Counted from the first letter of the stretch, positions 15,480 to 24,482 are shown. The stretch is 34,318 nucleotides of DNA from Burkholderiaceae bacterium (GCA_031291325.1 JARLJG010000041.1:1-34318); one strand, 5' to 3'. Notes: generated from the letters alone by a model not told the origin. Program-made: numbers and translations.

Positions 15480-18400
15480 ATGGATTTCCAACGCAAAGTG
15501 ATGAGCCAGTCGGTGATGATGGCGATGATGTGTCTTGCCGGCTCGTCCGAAGCCCAGGTGACGGTGTCGGACGACTTCACGCAGGGCGCAAATCAATCGC
15601 CCTGGACGGTGTCCGGCGCGGCTTGCCTGACGGCTGCTGCATCGCCGCTCCCGAGCGGGATCACGAAATTGGCGACGGGCGCTATTCCGACTTGCTCCAC
15701 CAGCGGTCAGCTCGGTGGCTATGGCGATACGGTGTACCCTGGTGGGTACATGGCGGCAGGCAGGAACGATCCCGGTGGGAATGGGGCGCTGCGCCTTACT
15801 AATGCGGTCGGCAGCGTGGCTGGCTCGATCATCTATAACAGTGTATTTCCTTCCAATGCTGGTATTTCCATCACCTTTACCGCCGTTTCATACGACGGCA
15901 ACAGCTATGCTGGTGGCGGTGAAACGAACGGCGCCGACGGCTTGAGTTTTTTTCTGCTTGATGCAGGCGTTTCCCCGACTGCGATTGGTCAATATGGCGG
16001 CAGCTTGGGCTACTCCTGTGCGCAAGGTAAAGGCGGTGGCGCCACCGGCGGCTATATCGGGCTGGGGATAGACGAATATGGCAACTTCCTCAATAGCGGT
16101 GACAACACCGCTACCGGGGTGGCAAACACTACAGGCAATTATGGGCAGTTTCAGGGTAACCGCATCGGTGTGCGCGGCGCCGGCATTGTCAATTGGCAAC
16201 AACTTACGAGCACGTATCCGACATATTATCCGAGTTCGTTGAATTCGACGCAACAGCAAACGGCCGTCGAAACTACCTGTAGTACGGGCGTCGTGTGGAA
16301 CTACAGTAACTACAATAGTCCGACGCCGGTTCCGGCCTGCTACACTTTTGCGCAACTCAATGCGTTGTATCCCTCGTATTACCCAGCCACATTGAGCGCA
16401 TCCGATCAAGCGGCGGCGGTGTCCAAGTCCTGTAGCACCGGCAACGTGTGGGATTATAGTTATAGCAATACCGCTCCCGACTATAGCACCTCCGGCAATC
16501 CATATAACCTTGGGCAATGCCTTAGTTATGCGCAACTCGAAGCGATCAATTCTTCCTATTACCCGGCCAGTCAGGCCAGTACCACCAAGGGCGCTAACGC
16601 GGTGGCAAATACGTGTTCCACCGGGAAGCTTTATAAGTGGAGTAGTTCGAGTTCTTCATTTACGCAAACCAGTTCGTCCGTCTCGGTTCCGACTGCGGTG
16701 CCTCTATCTCTCCAAGTGCCGGACTATGGGGTAATCCAATACCTCAATGCATCGAATCAAACGGTCCCTGCGAGCGCGGTATTGTCGGTGCCTATCGCGA
16801 CCGAGTCCGCCGGACCCAGAAATGCGGCCGGCACATACACCGGCGCCACGGAATATACCTACAAATTGACCCTGACGTCCAACGGCCTGCTATCGCTCAC
16901 CTATACCAGCACGGCCGGTACCTCCGGCACCGTTGCCTCTCTTTGGCCGATATTTGCCTCTAATGGGACGTTGCCGGCCAATTTCAAGTTCGGCTTTGCC
17001 GCGTCGACCGGGGGCGGCACGAATATCCATGAAATCACGTGTTTTCAAGCGGCGCCGGCTGAAGACACGGATTCGTCCGCAGCTGTCAACGCGGTGCAAG
17101 CAGGGCAGGTTAAAACCAATACTGCCGTGTATCTCGCTTATTATCACACCCACAACTGGTGGGGGCAATTGACCTCGACATCGCTGACTTATAACAGCAC
17201 TACCGGTCAGATTGTGCCGTCGACGACCGCAAATTGGGATGCTTCCTGCGTGTTGACCGGCGACCAGTCCGGTACGACTTTGCCGGGCGCAAATTGCGGC
17301 GCCACCAGCTCCACGTCGGACACGGCCACCTCGCCTAGCAGTCGGGTAATGTTGACCTACGATTCGGTCGGCAACACAGGTTTGCCGTTTGAGTGGAGTT
17401 CTTTGACAGGCGCCGAGCAAAGCTTGCTTAACGACGATAGTCTCGGACAGAAGCGTGTGGCTTATTTGCGTGGAGATCGTACTAACGAATATACCGCGTC
17501 AAATCTTACTGCGCCTTTCCGTGCCCGCACTAGCGTGCTGGGCGATATCGTCAACTCCAGTCCATTGTGGGTAGGCGGTCCTTCCGAGTATATGCCCAGC
17601 GGTGCATGGTCCGACTACTTATACCCTACTGCGGCAATGCCGGAAAGTACCAATACCTACGGTTCGTTTCAGTCTGCTTATAGTACGCGTTTGAATGTCG
17701 TCTATGCCGGCGCAAACGATGGTTTCGTGCATGGTTTCGAGGCCGGGAGCTATGTTTCCTCCACTGGCGGCGTGACGACGCCGGGTCCGAGCACCACGAA
17801 TAACGGCGCGGAAGTCATTGCCTTTATGCCTGCCGCCGTTTTGTCGACGATCCATAACACTTCAAACCTGACGATGGACTATTCCAATCCTTCATACGGT
17901 CATAATTATTCTGTCGATGCGACACCGGGCGAAGGCGATTTGTACTACAAAAATGCATGGCATTCGTGGCTGGTTGGCGGTTTGGGCGCGGGAGGCTCTT
18001 CGATCTATGCGCTGGATATCACGAATCCGGCTAATTTTGCCGAATCCAATGCGTCTAGCCTGGTGATCGGCGAATGGTCGAACGCATCGGGATCGCTTGG
18101 CTCCCATCTGGGAAGCACTTACGGTATCCCGCAAATCGGACGGTTTCATAGCGGGAATTGGGGTTTTTATTTCGGCAACGGCTATAATTCTGCGAGTGGC
18201 GTCGGCGGCGTGTTTATCGGGCAGGTGAGTCAAACCACTGGCGCGGTGTCATTTACCTTCCTGTCGCTGCCATCGAGCGTGACGGGGGCGAACGGTATCT
18301 TTAACGTCACCGGCGTGGATCTTGATGGCGACGGCATTATTGATTATATTTATGCTGGCGACTTGCAGGGCCATGTCTGGCGTTGGGACGTGACAGGGAA

Positions 18401-19319
18401 TAGCACTACAGCCTGGCCGACCAGCACGCCGATTCTTTTGTTCCAGACAGCCAGCGGGCAGCCGATCACGACCCAAATACAGCCTGTAGCCGTGCCCAAT
18501 TCCAGCGGGTTTCAGCGATTGATCATTGCCTTTGGAACCGGCGAACAAATTCAAACCGGTCAGAACCCGAATTCAAACACCTATGCGCAGGGCCAGCAAT
18601 CCCTCTATGGAATTTGGGACGGCAATATGGCGTCCTGGAATGGGAATTCTCTGACCTCGGATGCAAATAAATATGATCCCTATCCAAGCTCGATTACCGT
18701 TTCCCCAAGCACGACAGCTACCAATATAGTCCAGCCGTTCACGGTTCCGATAGCGAATTTGATGGCGCAAACGACTACTTCCGGTTCTTACACGGCGTCG
18801 GGAGTGGTAACTTATTACCGCACCATCAGCAGCACCACCGCGCCATGTTGGGCCGATGGCTTGACGTCTTGCCCGAATGGCGGGACCTACCCGCAATACG
18901 GTTGGACCTATAATTTCCCCACTGTTACCGGAGTGCTAAATCCGGAGCAGGTGATAGCCAATCCGATCCTTTCTCAAGGAACCTTCATCGTCAATTCCTA
19001 CATTGCTTCAGCCACGCAAGCGTGCACTGCAGCCAATCCGACCGGTTGGACCACGAGTCTCAATCCGGCAACCGGCGGGGGATTCCCGGCGTCCTTTTTT
19101 GTCAATTCGCAGGGTGTCGTCGAAAGTGCGGTGCAGACAGGGGCGACCGGTAGTCCATCGATTGTTTCGACCAGTGCGGGTAATTTCGTGATTACCAATA
19201 CATCGAATTCAAATGGCGACAGCACTGGCGGCGTTGTTGGCGCCGGTTCAATATATGGCGGCGCAGGAAATTTCCAGAACCAAGGGAGCTTCCGATTGAA
19301 TTGGTCCGAAGTTCGTTGA
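15480..19319 (+). CDS. pilY1: PilY1/PilC tip adhesin with L-type-lectin-like N-terminal domain
   Basis: AGGAGG lies 5 bases before the ATG; the product has 1279 residues. It has a signal peptide (cleavage near SSEA-Q, residue 25). Residues about 28-525 look like an L-type lectin beta-sandwich: NGADGLSFFLLDAG (ADG 152-154), GYIGLGIDEYGNF (D198-E199) and a closing FGFAASTGGGTNIHEI. This replaces the von Willebrand A domain of Pseudomonas PilY1. Into it (239-390) are inserted three approx. 50-residue repeats sharing AQL-x-YPSYYPA-x-AV-x-CSTG. The C-terminal half is the PilY1 propeller, starting near 680 (RTSVLGDIVNSSPLWVGG), with the calcium loop DLDGDGIIDY (D947, D949, D951, D955). The protein caps and primes the pilus and likely mediates adhesion. 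Confidence 0.9.
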   Translation: MDFQRKVMSQSVMMAMMCLAGSSEAQVTVSDDFTQGANQSPWTVSGAACLTAAASPLPSGITKLATGAIPTCSTSGQLGGYGDTVYPGGYMAAGRNDPGGNGALRLTNAVGSVAGSIIYNSVFPSNAGISITFTAVSYDGNSYAGGGETNGADGLSFFLLDAGVSPTAIGQYGGSLGYSCAQGKGGGATGGYIGLGIDEYGNFLNSGDNTATGVANTTGNYGQFQGNRIGVRGAGIVNWQQLTSTYPTYYPSSLNSTQQQTAVETTCSTGVVWNYSNYNSPTPVPACYTFAQLNALYPSYYPATLSASDQAAAVSKSCSTGNVWDYSYSNTAPDYSTSGNPYNLGQCLSYAQLEAINSSYYPASQASTTKGANAVANTCSTGKLYKWSSSSSSFTQTSSSVSVPTAVPLSLQVPDYGVIQYLNASNQTVPASAVLSVPIATESAGPRNAAGTYTGATEYTYKLTLTSNGLLSLTYTSTAGTSGTVASLWPIFASNGTLPANFKFGFAASTGGGTNIHEITCFQAAPAEDTDSSAAVNAVQAGQVKTNTAVYLAYYHTHNWWGQLTSTSLTYNSTTGQIVPSTTANWDASCVLTGDQSGTTLPGANCGATSSTSDTATSPSSRVMLTYDSVGNTGLPFEWSSLTGAEQSLLNDDSLGQKRVAYLRGDRTNEYTASNLTAPFRARTSVLGDIVNSSPLWVGGPSEYMPSGAWSDYLYPTAAMPESTNTYGSFQSAYSTRLNVVYAGANDGFVHGFEAGSYVSSTGGVTTPGPSTTNNGAEVIAFMPAAVLSTIHNTSNLTMDYSNPSYGHNYSVDATPGEGDLYYKNAWHSWLVGGLGAGGSSIYALDITNPANFAESNASSLVIGEWSNASGSLGSHLGSTYGIPQIGRFHSGNWGFYFGNGYNSASGVGGVFIGQVSQTTGAVSFTFLSLPSSVTGANGIFNVTGVDLDGDGIIDYIYAGDLQGHVWRWDVTGNSTTAWPTSTPILLFQTASGQPITTQIQPVAVPNSSGFQRLIIAFGTGEQIQTGQNPNSNTYAQGQQSLYGIWDGNMASWNGNSLTSDANKYDPYPSSITVSPSTTATNIVQPFTVPIANLMAQTTTSGSYTASGVVTYYRTISSTTAPCWADGLTSCPNGGTYPQYGWTYNFPTVTGVLNPEQVIANPILSQGTFIVNSYIASATQACTAANPTGWTTSLNPATGGGFPASFFVNSQGVVESAVQTGATGSPSIVSTSAGNFVITNTSNSNGDSTGGVVGAGSIYGGAGNFQNQGSFRLNWSEVR
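16194..16649 (+). repeat. three tandem approx. 50-codon repeats inside pilY1
   Basis: The repeat units begin near W239, C287 and C347 of PilY1. Each has the order: AQL or QQL, then YPTYYP/YPSYYP/SSYYPA, then a run ending AV, then CSTG followed by VW/LYKW and a Ser/Tyr/Asn-rich spacer. Unit cysteines are C267, C287/C318 and C347/C379. At the DNA level they are clearly diverged, so they are not a recent expansion. Confidence 0.8.
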
Positions 19320-19335
19320 CAAGGAGGTATACGGA

Positions 19336-19854
19336 ATGCGTCAAATATTGAAATTTCGCGAATATGCATCAGCAGAACGGGTGGGTGGTATTCAATTCAG
19401 GCCGGGCGGTTTGCTATCTGCGCGCGGTTTTACATTGATCGAATTGATGGTGGTGGTGGCGATCATTGCTATTTTGGCCGCGATTGCGATCCCTTCATAT
19501 ACCTCGTCAGTGCAGAAATCGAGACGTTCTGCAGCGAAAACCGCGTTGCTTGACTTGGCGACGCGCGAAGAGAAGTTTTATTCATTGAATAATGCCTATT
19601 CGTCTACTCCCTCTGACCTTTTTGGAACCGGTGCTGCCCCATTTCCGATGAATGCGCCTCTGACCGGTCAAGCGTTCTATCAGGTTAGCTTTAACAATAC
19701 TTATCCTATCACTACTGCGTCAGGTACTTCGCCAGCGACATTCGCGATCCAAGCCGTCCCAATTAACGCGCAAGCCAATGACCAGTGCGGCACGTTTTAT
19801 CTTAACAGCGCCGGTCAGGAGTCGGTTTCGACGACTGCCACATCATGCTGGTGA
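19336..19854 (+). CDS. pilE: PilE-like type IV pilin (pseudopilin) with an unusually long leader
   Basis: A strong AAGGAGG lies 9 bases before the ATG. The 172-residue prepilin is processed at G31-F32, so the leader is long, and the mature helix is FTLIELMVVVAIIAILAAIA with Glu at +5. The C-terminal domain ends with a two-Cys D-loop (NDQCGTFYLNS, TSCW), as in PilE of Pseudomonas and Neisseria. It follows pilY1 by 16 bases and closes the operon before a terminator. It may be a minor rather than the major pilin, since the major pilA is usually elsewhere. Confidence 0.92.
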   Translation: MRQILKFREYASAERVGGIQFRPGGLLSARGFTLIELMVVVAIIAILAAIAIPSYTSSVQKSRRSAAKTALLDLATREEKFYSLNNAYSSTPSDLFGTGAAPFPMNAPLTGQAFYQVSFNNTYPITTASGTSPATFAIQAVPINAQANDQCGTFYLNSAGQESVSTTATSCW

Positions 19855-19855
19855 T

Positions 19856-19895
19856 AGCCGCTCGTCAAGATATGGACTTCAGCGGCTTTTCTTTG
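19856..19895 (+). terminator. terminator of the minor-pilin operon
   Basis: AGCCGCT (19856-19862) pairs with AGCGGCT (19881-19887), followed by TTTTCTTT. It begins 2 bases after the pilE stop. The loop of 18 bases is long, so efficiency is uncertain. Confidence 0.65.
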
Positions 19896-19896
19896 A

Positions 19897-20529
19897 TCAA
19901 GGTCTGCCGGGAGGTGTGACCGTCACGTCATAGGTCATGTCGCAATCGACCGCGACGCCGCCGATTTCCCCAGGACGGAAGATCGACGTATACGCGAGTG
20001 CGGCAATCTTATCGGTCGATCTTTTGTCCAACGTGGAACTTTCCACGATGGCTCTTAGTACCGTCCCATCGCGGTAAAGCGACAAGTGCAGTATTACGTG
20101 GCCGGATATGTTTTCTTTCGGGTTGGCATCCAGATAAGTTGGGCTTAGCACAATGCGTTCCGGTCGCTTATCTAGCGAATCGCAATCCAGAATGCCGTCC
20201 TTCAACGATTCTTCTTTCGGTTTTTCTTCAGTCTGCGGCTTTTTTTCGGGAGGCGGCGGTAATTGTTCCACAATAACCTCTGGCGGAGTTTTGGGTTGTT
20301 CCACTTGGATGCTTGCCTCTGGATTGGTTGCCAGGCTTACTTCGATCGGTTTGAGCGGTTGCTGTTGGAGATTTGTTGCTCTTTTATCGCTTGAATTATT
20401 TCCCGCAAACAAATTCATCGTCAAAAAGAACAACAACGCACCATGCACCCAGAGCGACAATAGGGAAAACGCGATGCGCTTTCCCATGTTGCGAACGCGC
20501 TCATTTGCGAACCATGCTTGCAGCGACAA
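19897..20529 (-). CDS. TonB-like protein (energy-transducer family), hypothetical
   Basis: The TTG start at 20529 has GGAGAGG just upstream; an in-frame ATG at 20487 is an alternative. The 210-residue product has one N-terminal membrane helix (about residues 20-43, FSLLSLWVHGALLFFLTMNL). A Pro/Glu/Lys-rich periplasmic spacer with VEQLPPPPEKKP follows, then a C-terminal domain similar in layout to TonB/TolA C (HVILHLSLYRDGTVL, FRPGEIGGVAVDCDM). This suggests a periplasm-spanning link. No ExbB/ExbD gene or receptor is adjacent, and it converges on the pilin operon, so its partner is unknown. Confidence 0.7.
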   Translation of the reverse strand: MSLQAWFANERVRNMGKRIAFSLLSLWVHGALLFFLTMNLFAGNNSSDKRATNLQQQPLKPIEVSLATNPEASIQVEQPKTPPEVIVEQLPPPPEKKPQTEEKPKEESLKDGILDCDSLDKRPERIVLSPTYLDANPKENISGHVILHLSLYRDGTVLRAIVESSTLDKRSTDKIAALAYTSIFRPGEIGGVAVDCDMTYDVTVTPPGRP

Positions 20530-20635
20530 TTGCCTCTCCTATATTGCCTGAAATGACGTGTTTTCCTTCGGAGCTCCATTCTATCCGACCAGCCGTTGCC
20601 GGTAATTATTTCGTCGGGCGAGGCCAACACCGCCC

Positions 20636-20664
20636 TTGCCGAAATCCCGTCCATAATTTACAAT
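20636..20664 (+). promoter_or_regulatory. candidate sigma-70 promoter of glyA
   Basis: TTGCCG (20636-20641) and TACAAT (20659-20664) with a 17-base spacer predict a start near 20671. This is just before the riboswitch aptamer and gives a leader of about 200 bases. Confidence 0.55.
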
Positions 20665-20680
20665 CAGCGCACCATTTCGT

Positions 20681-20780
20681 CTCACGTGACTGGCGAAAGT
20701 GCCAAGCTGTTGTTAGCTTGGCAATGAGGTGGGTATCCACCGGGGAGCGTGAGATTTCACAAAGCCGTGCGCCTGGGTAG
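20681..20780 (+). promoter_or_regulatory. ZTP riboswitch (pfl motif) in the glyA leader
   Basis: The conserved elements of the pfl/ZTP aptamer appear in order. CTCACG (20681-20686) pairs with CGTGAG (20748-20753) as P1. GTGACTGGCG follows (20686-20695). A variable 7-bp hairpin lies at 20703-20722. P2 is GGTGG/CCACC (20728-20732/20737-20741), running into CCGGGGAGC. The 3' part is CGCCTGGG (20770-20777), which pairs with TGGCG as the pseudoknot. It senses ZTP/ZMP, the purine intermediates that build up when 10-formyl-THF is short, and switches on one-carbon genes such as glyA. A possible expression platform pairs 20791-20800 with 20822-20831 (one mismatch). Confidence 0.9.
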
Positions 20781-20871
20781 CCAAGATGGTTCGATTGAGG
20801 CTGCCTTTCCGCAACTCCGGCCCTCATTCGATTGAGCTTTTCCTGCGCAACTTAATCGATTGGAGTACACC

Positions 20872-22116
20872 ATGTTCAGCAAAGACCATACCCTGGCCAA
20901 CGTCGATCCCGACCTGTGGGCTGTCATCCAGCAAGAAAATACCCGCCAGCAAGACCATATCGAGCTGATTGCGTCCGAAAACTACACCTCGCCGGCAGTG
21001 ATGCAGGCGCAAGGTTCGCAACTGACCAACAAATATGCGGAAGGCTATCCCGGCAAGCGTTATTACGGCGGTTGCGAATACGTGGATGTCGTCGAAACCC
21101 TGGCGATCGACCGTATCAAGGAATTGTTTGGCGCGGAAGCGGCCAATGTGCAGCCGAATTCCGGCTCGCAGGCGAACCAGGGCGTGTTCTTTGCCGTGTT
21201 GAAGCCGGGCGACACCATCATGGGTATGTCGCTGGCCGAAGGCGGGCATTTGACGCATGGCATGGCCTTGAATATGTCGGGCAAATGGTTCAACGTGGTT
21301 TCCTACGGCTTGAACGAGAAGGAAGAGATCGACTACGACGCGATGGAGCGCCTGGCGCGCGAACGCAAGCCGAAGCTGATTATCGCCGGCGCTTCCGCCT
21401 ATGCGCTGCGCATCGATTTCGAGCGTTTCGCCAGGATCGCCAAGGAAGTCGGCGCGTATTTCATGGTCGATATGGCGCATTACGCCGGCTTGATCGCGGC
21501 AGGCGTCTATCCGAACCCGGTGCCGCATGCCGATTTCGTCACGTCGACCACGCACAAGTCCTTGCGCGGCCCGCGCGGCGGCATCATCTTGATGAAGGCC
21601 GAGCACGCGAAGGCGATCAATTCGGCGATTTTCCCCGGCATCCAGGGCGGCCCGCTGATGCATGTGATCGCCGGCAAGGCGGTGGCGTTCAAGGAAGCGC
21701 TGACGCCGGAGTTCAAGGCCTACCAGGAGCAAGTCGTCAAGAATGCCGATGCACTGGCCAAGGCCTTGATCGCGCGCGGCTTGCGCATCGTCTCCGGCCG
21801 CACCGAATCGCACGTGATGCTGGTCGACCTGCGCGCCAAGAAGATTACCGGCAAGGCTGCCGAAGCGATCCTCGGTTCCGCGCACATCACCTGCAACAAG
21901 AACGCGATTCCGAACGATCCCGAAACACCGTTCGTGACTTCCGGCATCCGTTTGGGCAGCCCGGCGATGACCACGCGCGGCTTCAAGGAAGCGGAATCGG
22001 CCAAGGTCGGCGAATTGATCGCCGATGTGCTGGATAATCCGAACGATGCCGCCACCATCGAGCGCGTCAAGGCCGAAGTGAAGAAGTTGACGGATGCCTT
22101 CCGCGTGTACGAATAA
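20872..22116 (+). CDS. glyA: serine hydroxymethyltransferase
   Basis: The start at 20872 (MFSKDHTL) gives 414 residues and has GGAG upstream. It is a PLP enzyme that interconverts serine and glycine with tetrahydrofolate/5,10-methylene-THF, the main source of one-carbon units. The PLP lysine is K229 in [12 protein letters not shown]. Other signatures are [26 protein letters not shown] and [14 protein letters not shown]. The ZTP riboswitch ahead of it links expression to folate status. A 12-bp hairpin separates it from nrdR. Confidence 0.98.
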   Translation: MFSKDHTLANVDPDLWAVIQQENTRQQDHIELIASENYTSPAVMQAQGSQLTNKYAEGYPGKRYYGGCEYVDVVETLAIDRIKELFGAEAANVQPNSGSQANQGVFFAVLKPGDTIMGMSLAEGGHLTHGMALNMSGKWFNVVSYGLNEKEEIDYDAMERLARERKPKLIIAGASAYALRIDFERFARIAKEVGAYFMVDMAHYAGLIAAGVYPNPVPHADFVTSTTHKSLRGPRGGIILMKAEHAKAINSAIFPGIQGGPLMHVIAGKAVAFKEALTPEFKAYQEQVVKNADALAKALIARGLRIVSGRTESHVMLVDLRAKKITGKAAEAILGSAHITCNKNAIPNDPETPFVTSGIRLGSPAMTTRGFKEAESAKVGELIADVLDNPNDAATIERVKAEVKKLTDAFRVYE

Positions 22117-22140
22117 GCAAGCGGGCAAGTAAGCAGGATA

Positions 22141-22173
22141 GAGCAATGCGATTCGCTTTGCATCGCATTGCTC
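22141..22173 (+). other. 12-bp perfect hairpin between glyA and nrdR
   Basis: GAGCAATGCGAT (22141-22152) and ATCGCATTGCTC (22162-22173) form a perfect stem with a 9-base loop. No T-run follows, so it is more likely a 3'-end stabiliser, a processing site or a Rho-dependent end than an intrinsic terminator. Confidence 0.65.
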
Positions 22174-22210
22174 GCTCTCCGATGTAGTCACACCAGCGGC
22201 GCGAATTGCA

Positions 22211-22681
22211 ATGAAATGTCCATTTTGCCAGCATAGCGATACCCAAGTCCTCGATACCCGCGTCTCCGAGGAGGGCGATGTCATCCGCCGTCGCCGCCGC
22301 TGCGCCCAATGCGACAAGCGTTTTACCACCTACGAGCGGATCGAATTGACGATGCCGTCGGTGGTCAAGAAAAACGGCAGCCGCACCGAATACGATCCCG
22401 CCAAGCTGCGCGCCAGCCTGACGCTGGCGCTGCGCAAGCGCCCCGTCTCCGCCGAAGCGGTGGACGCGGCAGTGCACCGGATCGAGGAGAAATTGCTCTC
22501 CAGCGGGCAGCGCGAAGTGCTCTCCGGCCATATCGGCGAGTTGGTCATGCGCGAATTGAAGCGCCTGGATAAAATCGCCTATATCCGCTTCGCCTCGGTC
22601 TACAAGAGCTTTGAAGACGTCGCCGAATTCCAGGATGCGATCGCCGAAGTGGGGCGCGAGCGCAAGCCTTCCGGCAAATAA
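22211..22681 (+). CDS. nrdR: NrdR, transcriptional repressor of ribonucleotide reductase genes
   Basis: The 156-residue protein has an N-terminal zinc ribbon (C3, C6, C31, C34: MKCPFCQH and RCAQC) and an ATP-cone domain (about residues 49-139; [16 protein letters not shown]). It senses ATP/dATP and represses nrd operons at NrdR boxes. The order glyA-nrdR-ribD is common in Gammaproteobacteria and Betaproteobacteria. The length is standard. Confidence 0.97.
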   Translation: MKCPFCQHSDTQVLDTRVSEEGDVIRRRRRCAQCDKRFTTYERIELTMPSVVKKNGSRTEYDPAKLRASLTLALRKRPVSAEAVDAAVHRIEEKLLSSGQREVLSGHIGELVMRELKRLDKIAYIRFASVYKSFEDVAEFQDAIAEVGRERKPSGK

Positions 22682-22699
22682 TATTATGGGCATCGACTC

Positions 22700-23791
22700 G
22701 TGAACATTTCCGACGATTTGCAGGGCATGTCGTTGGCCTTGCAGTGGGCCGCCAAAGGCATGTTCAGCACTACGCCCAACCCGCGTGTCGGCTGCGTGAT
22801 CGTCAAGGATCGTCAAGTCATCGGCGCGGGCCACACGCAACCGCCGGGGCAGGCGCATGCCGAAGTGCAGGCGCTGCGCGACGCGGCGGCACGCGGCGCC
22901 GATGTGCGCGGTGCCACCGTCTATGTCACGCTCGAGCCGTGCAGCCATTTCGGGCGCACGCCGCCGTGTGCCGATGCGCTGATCGCCGCCGGCGTCGGCC
23001 GCGTGGTGGCAGCCATCGGCGACCCCAATCCGTTAGTGGCAGGGCAGGGTCTGGCGAAACTGCGCGCCGCCGGTATCGACACCCTGTGCGGCGTGCTGGA
23101 GCATGAAGCGCACGAGATCAACATCGGCTTCTTTTCGCGCATGCAGCGGGGGCGACCGTGGGTCAGGATGAAAGCGGCTGCCAGCCTGGACGGCAAGACT
23201 GCGCTGCACAACGGGCAAAGCCAATGGATTACATCGGCAGTCGCCCGGCAAGACGGCCATCGCTGGCGCGCGCGCGCCTGCGCGATCTTGAGCGGCATCG
23301 GCACCGTCAACGCCGACAACCCGCAACTCAACGTGCGCGGCATCGACACGCCGCGCCAGCCGCAGCGCATCGTGGTAGATAGCAGGTTGCAGCTCAACCC
23401 ACAGGCGCGCGTGCTCGACGGCGGCGGCACCTGGGTAATCGCAGCGCAGCCGAATGCAGAGAAAGAAGCGGCGCTGCGCGCACGCGGCGCCGAAATCATC
23501 CTGCTGCCCAATCCGCAAGGCAAGGTCGATTTGCCGGCGCTGATGCTGGAACTGGGGCGGCGCCAGATCAACGAATTGCATCTCGAAGCCGGCTACAAGC
23601 TCAACGGCTCGCTGATCCGCGAAGGCTGTGTCGACGAATTGTTGTTGTATCTGGCCCCGGATTTATTGGGCGATGCGCAAGGCTTGTTCGATTTGCCGCG
23701 TCTGGACAGTCTGGAAGGCCGCCGCGCGTTGAGCTTCCACGAGGTCACGCAAATCGATACCGATTTGCGCATACTGGCCCGTTTTAAATAA
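22700..23791 (+). CDS. ribD: RibD, bifunctional riboflavin deaminase/reductase
   Basis: The GTG start at 22700 gives 363 residues. The N-terminal deaminase domain (1-145) has the zinc site H53-A-E55, C81 and C90 (QAHAEVQAL, PCSHFGRTPPC). The C-terminal reductase domain (about 150-363) carries RPWVRMKAAASLDGKTAL and LHLEAGYKLNGSL. It performs the second and third steps of riboflavin synthesis. It follows nrdR by 18 bases and precedes ribE, forming a small riboflavin operon. Confidence 0.96.
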   Translation: MNISDDLQGMSLALQWAAKGMFSTTPNPRVGCVIVKDRQVIGAGHTQPPGQAHAEVQALRDAAARGADVRGATVYVTLEPCSHFGRTPPCADALIAAGVGRVVAAIGDPNPLVAGQGLAKLRAAGIDTLCGVLEHEAHEINIGFFSRMQRGRPWVRMKAAASLDGKTALHNGQSQWITSAVARQDGHRWRARACAILSGIGTVNADNPQLNVRGIDTPRQPQRIVVDSRLQLNPQARVLDGGGTWVIAAQPNAEKEAALRARGAEIILLPNPQGKVDLPALMLELGRRQINELHLEAGYKLNGSLIREGCVDELLLYLAPDLLGDAQGLFDLPRLDSLEGRRALSFHEVTQIDTDLRILARFK

Positions 23792-23813
23792 CCTTGTTTT
23801 CGGAGTCATCACC

Positions 23814-24437
23814 ATGTTTACAGGAATCGTTGCCGCCATCGGCAAAATCACCTCGATCACGCCGCAAGGAGCGCAAACCGACGCCGGCGTGCGCCTGACG
23901 CTGGATGCCGGCGGCTTGCCGCTGGCCGACGTGGCGCCGGGCGACTCCATCGCACTCAACGGCGCCTGCATGACCGTGGTCGCCAAGACCGAAACCGGCT
24001 TTTGCGTCGAAGTCTCGCGCGAGAGCTTGAATTGCACCGCCGGCCTGGATGCGCTGGGCGAGGTCAATCTGGAAAAGGCCTTGACGCTGGCCGACCGCCT
24101 CGGCGGCCATCTCGTCTCCGGCCATGTCGACGGCCTGGGCGTGGTGCGTAAATTCGAAGCGATCGGCGAATCGCACGAACTGGTGATCGAAGCGCCACGG
24201 GAAATCGGCAAATACCTGGCCTACAAAGGCTCGATCGTCGTCAACGGCGTATCGCTGACCGTCAACCGCGTGACCGACACCGACACCGGCTGCGAGTTTT
24301 CGATCAACCTGATCCCGCACACGATCGAAGTGACGACCTTGAAGCATTTGACGGTCGGCGCCAAGGTCAACTTGGAGGTTGATTTGATTGCGCGTTATGT
24401 TGAACGCATGTTGACGCTTCCCAATACCGTCGAATAG
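23814..24437 (+). CDS. ribE: riboflavin synthase alpha chain
   Basis: The 207-residue protein has two homologous lumazine-binding halves, seen as MFTGIVAAIGKI/DSIALNGACMTVV in the first and LVIEAPREIGKYLAYKGS/VVNGVSLTVNRV in the second. It dismutates two 6,7-dimethyl-8-ribityllumazine molecules to riboflavin. CGGAG lies 9 bases before the ATG. RibBA and RibH are not in the window. Confidence 0.96.
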   Translation: MFTGIVAAIGKITSITPQGAQTDAGVRLTLDAGGLPLADVAPGDSIALNGACMTVVAKTETGFCVEVSRESLNCTAGLDALGEVNLEKALTLADRLGGHLVSGHVDGLGVVRKFEAIGESHELVIEAPREIGKYLAYKGSIVVNGVSLTVNRVTDTDTGCEFSINLIPHTIEVTTLKHLTVGAKVNLEVDLIARYVERMLTLPNTVE

Positions 24438-24482
24438 CGCCGTAGAGCGTCGCCAAAGCGGTGTTAAGCAGCACAATTCGGG

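Larger units (their letters stand above)
20530..20871 (+). other. intergenic region upstream of glyA
   Basis: This stretch holds the promoter and ZTP riboswitch described separately. TTCGATTGAG occurs twice (20790-20799 and 20828-20837), as a direct repeat within the putative expression platform. GGAG lies 7 bases before the glyA ATG. No gene is seen. Confidence 0.6.

Noticed and set aside
16194-16649. Repeats in pilY1 considered as CRISPR or tandem satellite
   Set aside because: They are in-frame, diverged at DNA level and conserved as protein motifs, so they are protein repeats.
20824-22329. 501-codon minus-strand open frame opposite glyA
   Set aside because: Shadow frame of a highly conserved gene with codon bias mirrored; no domain.
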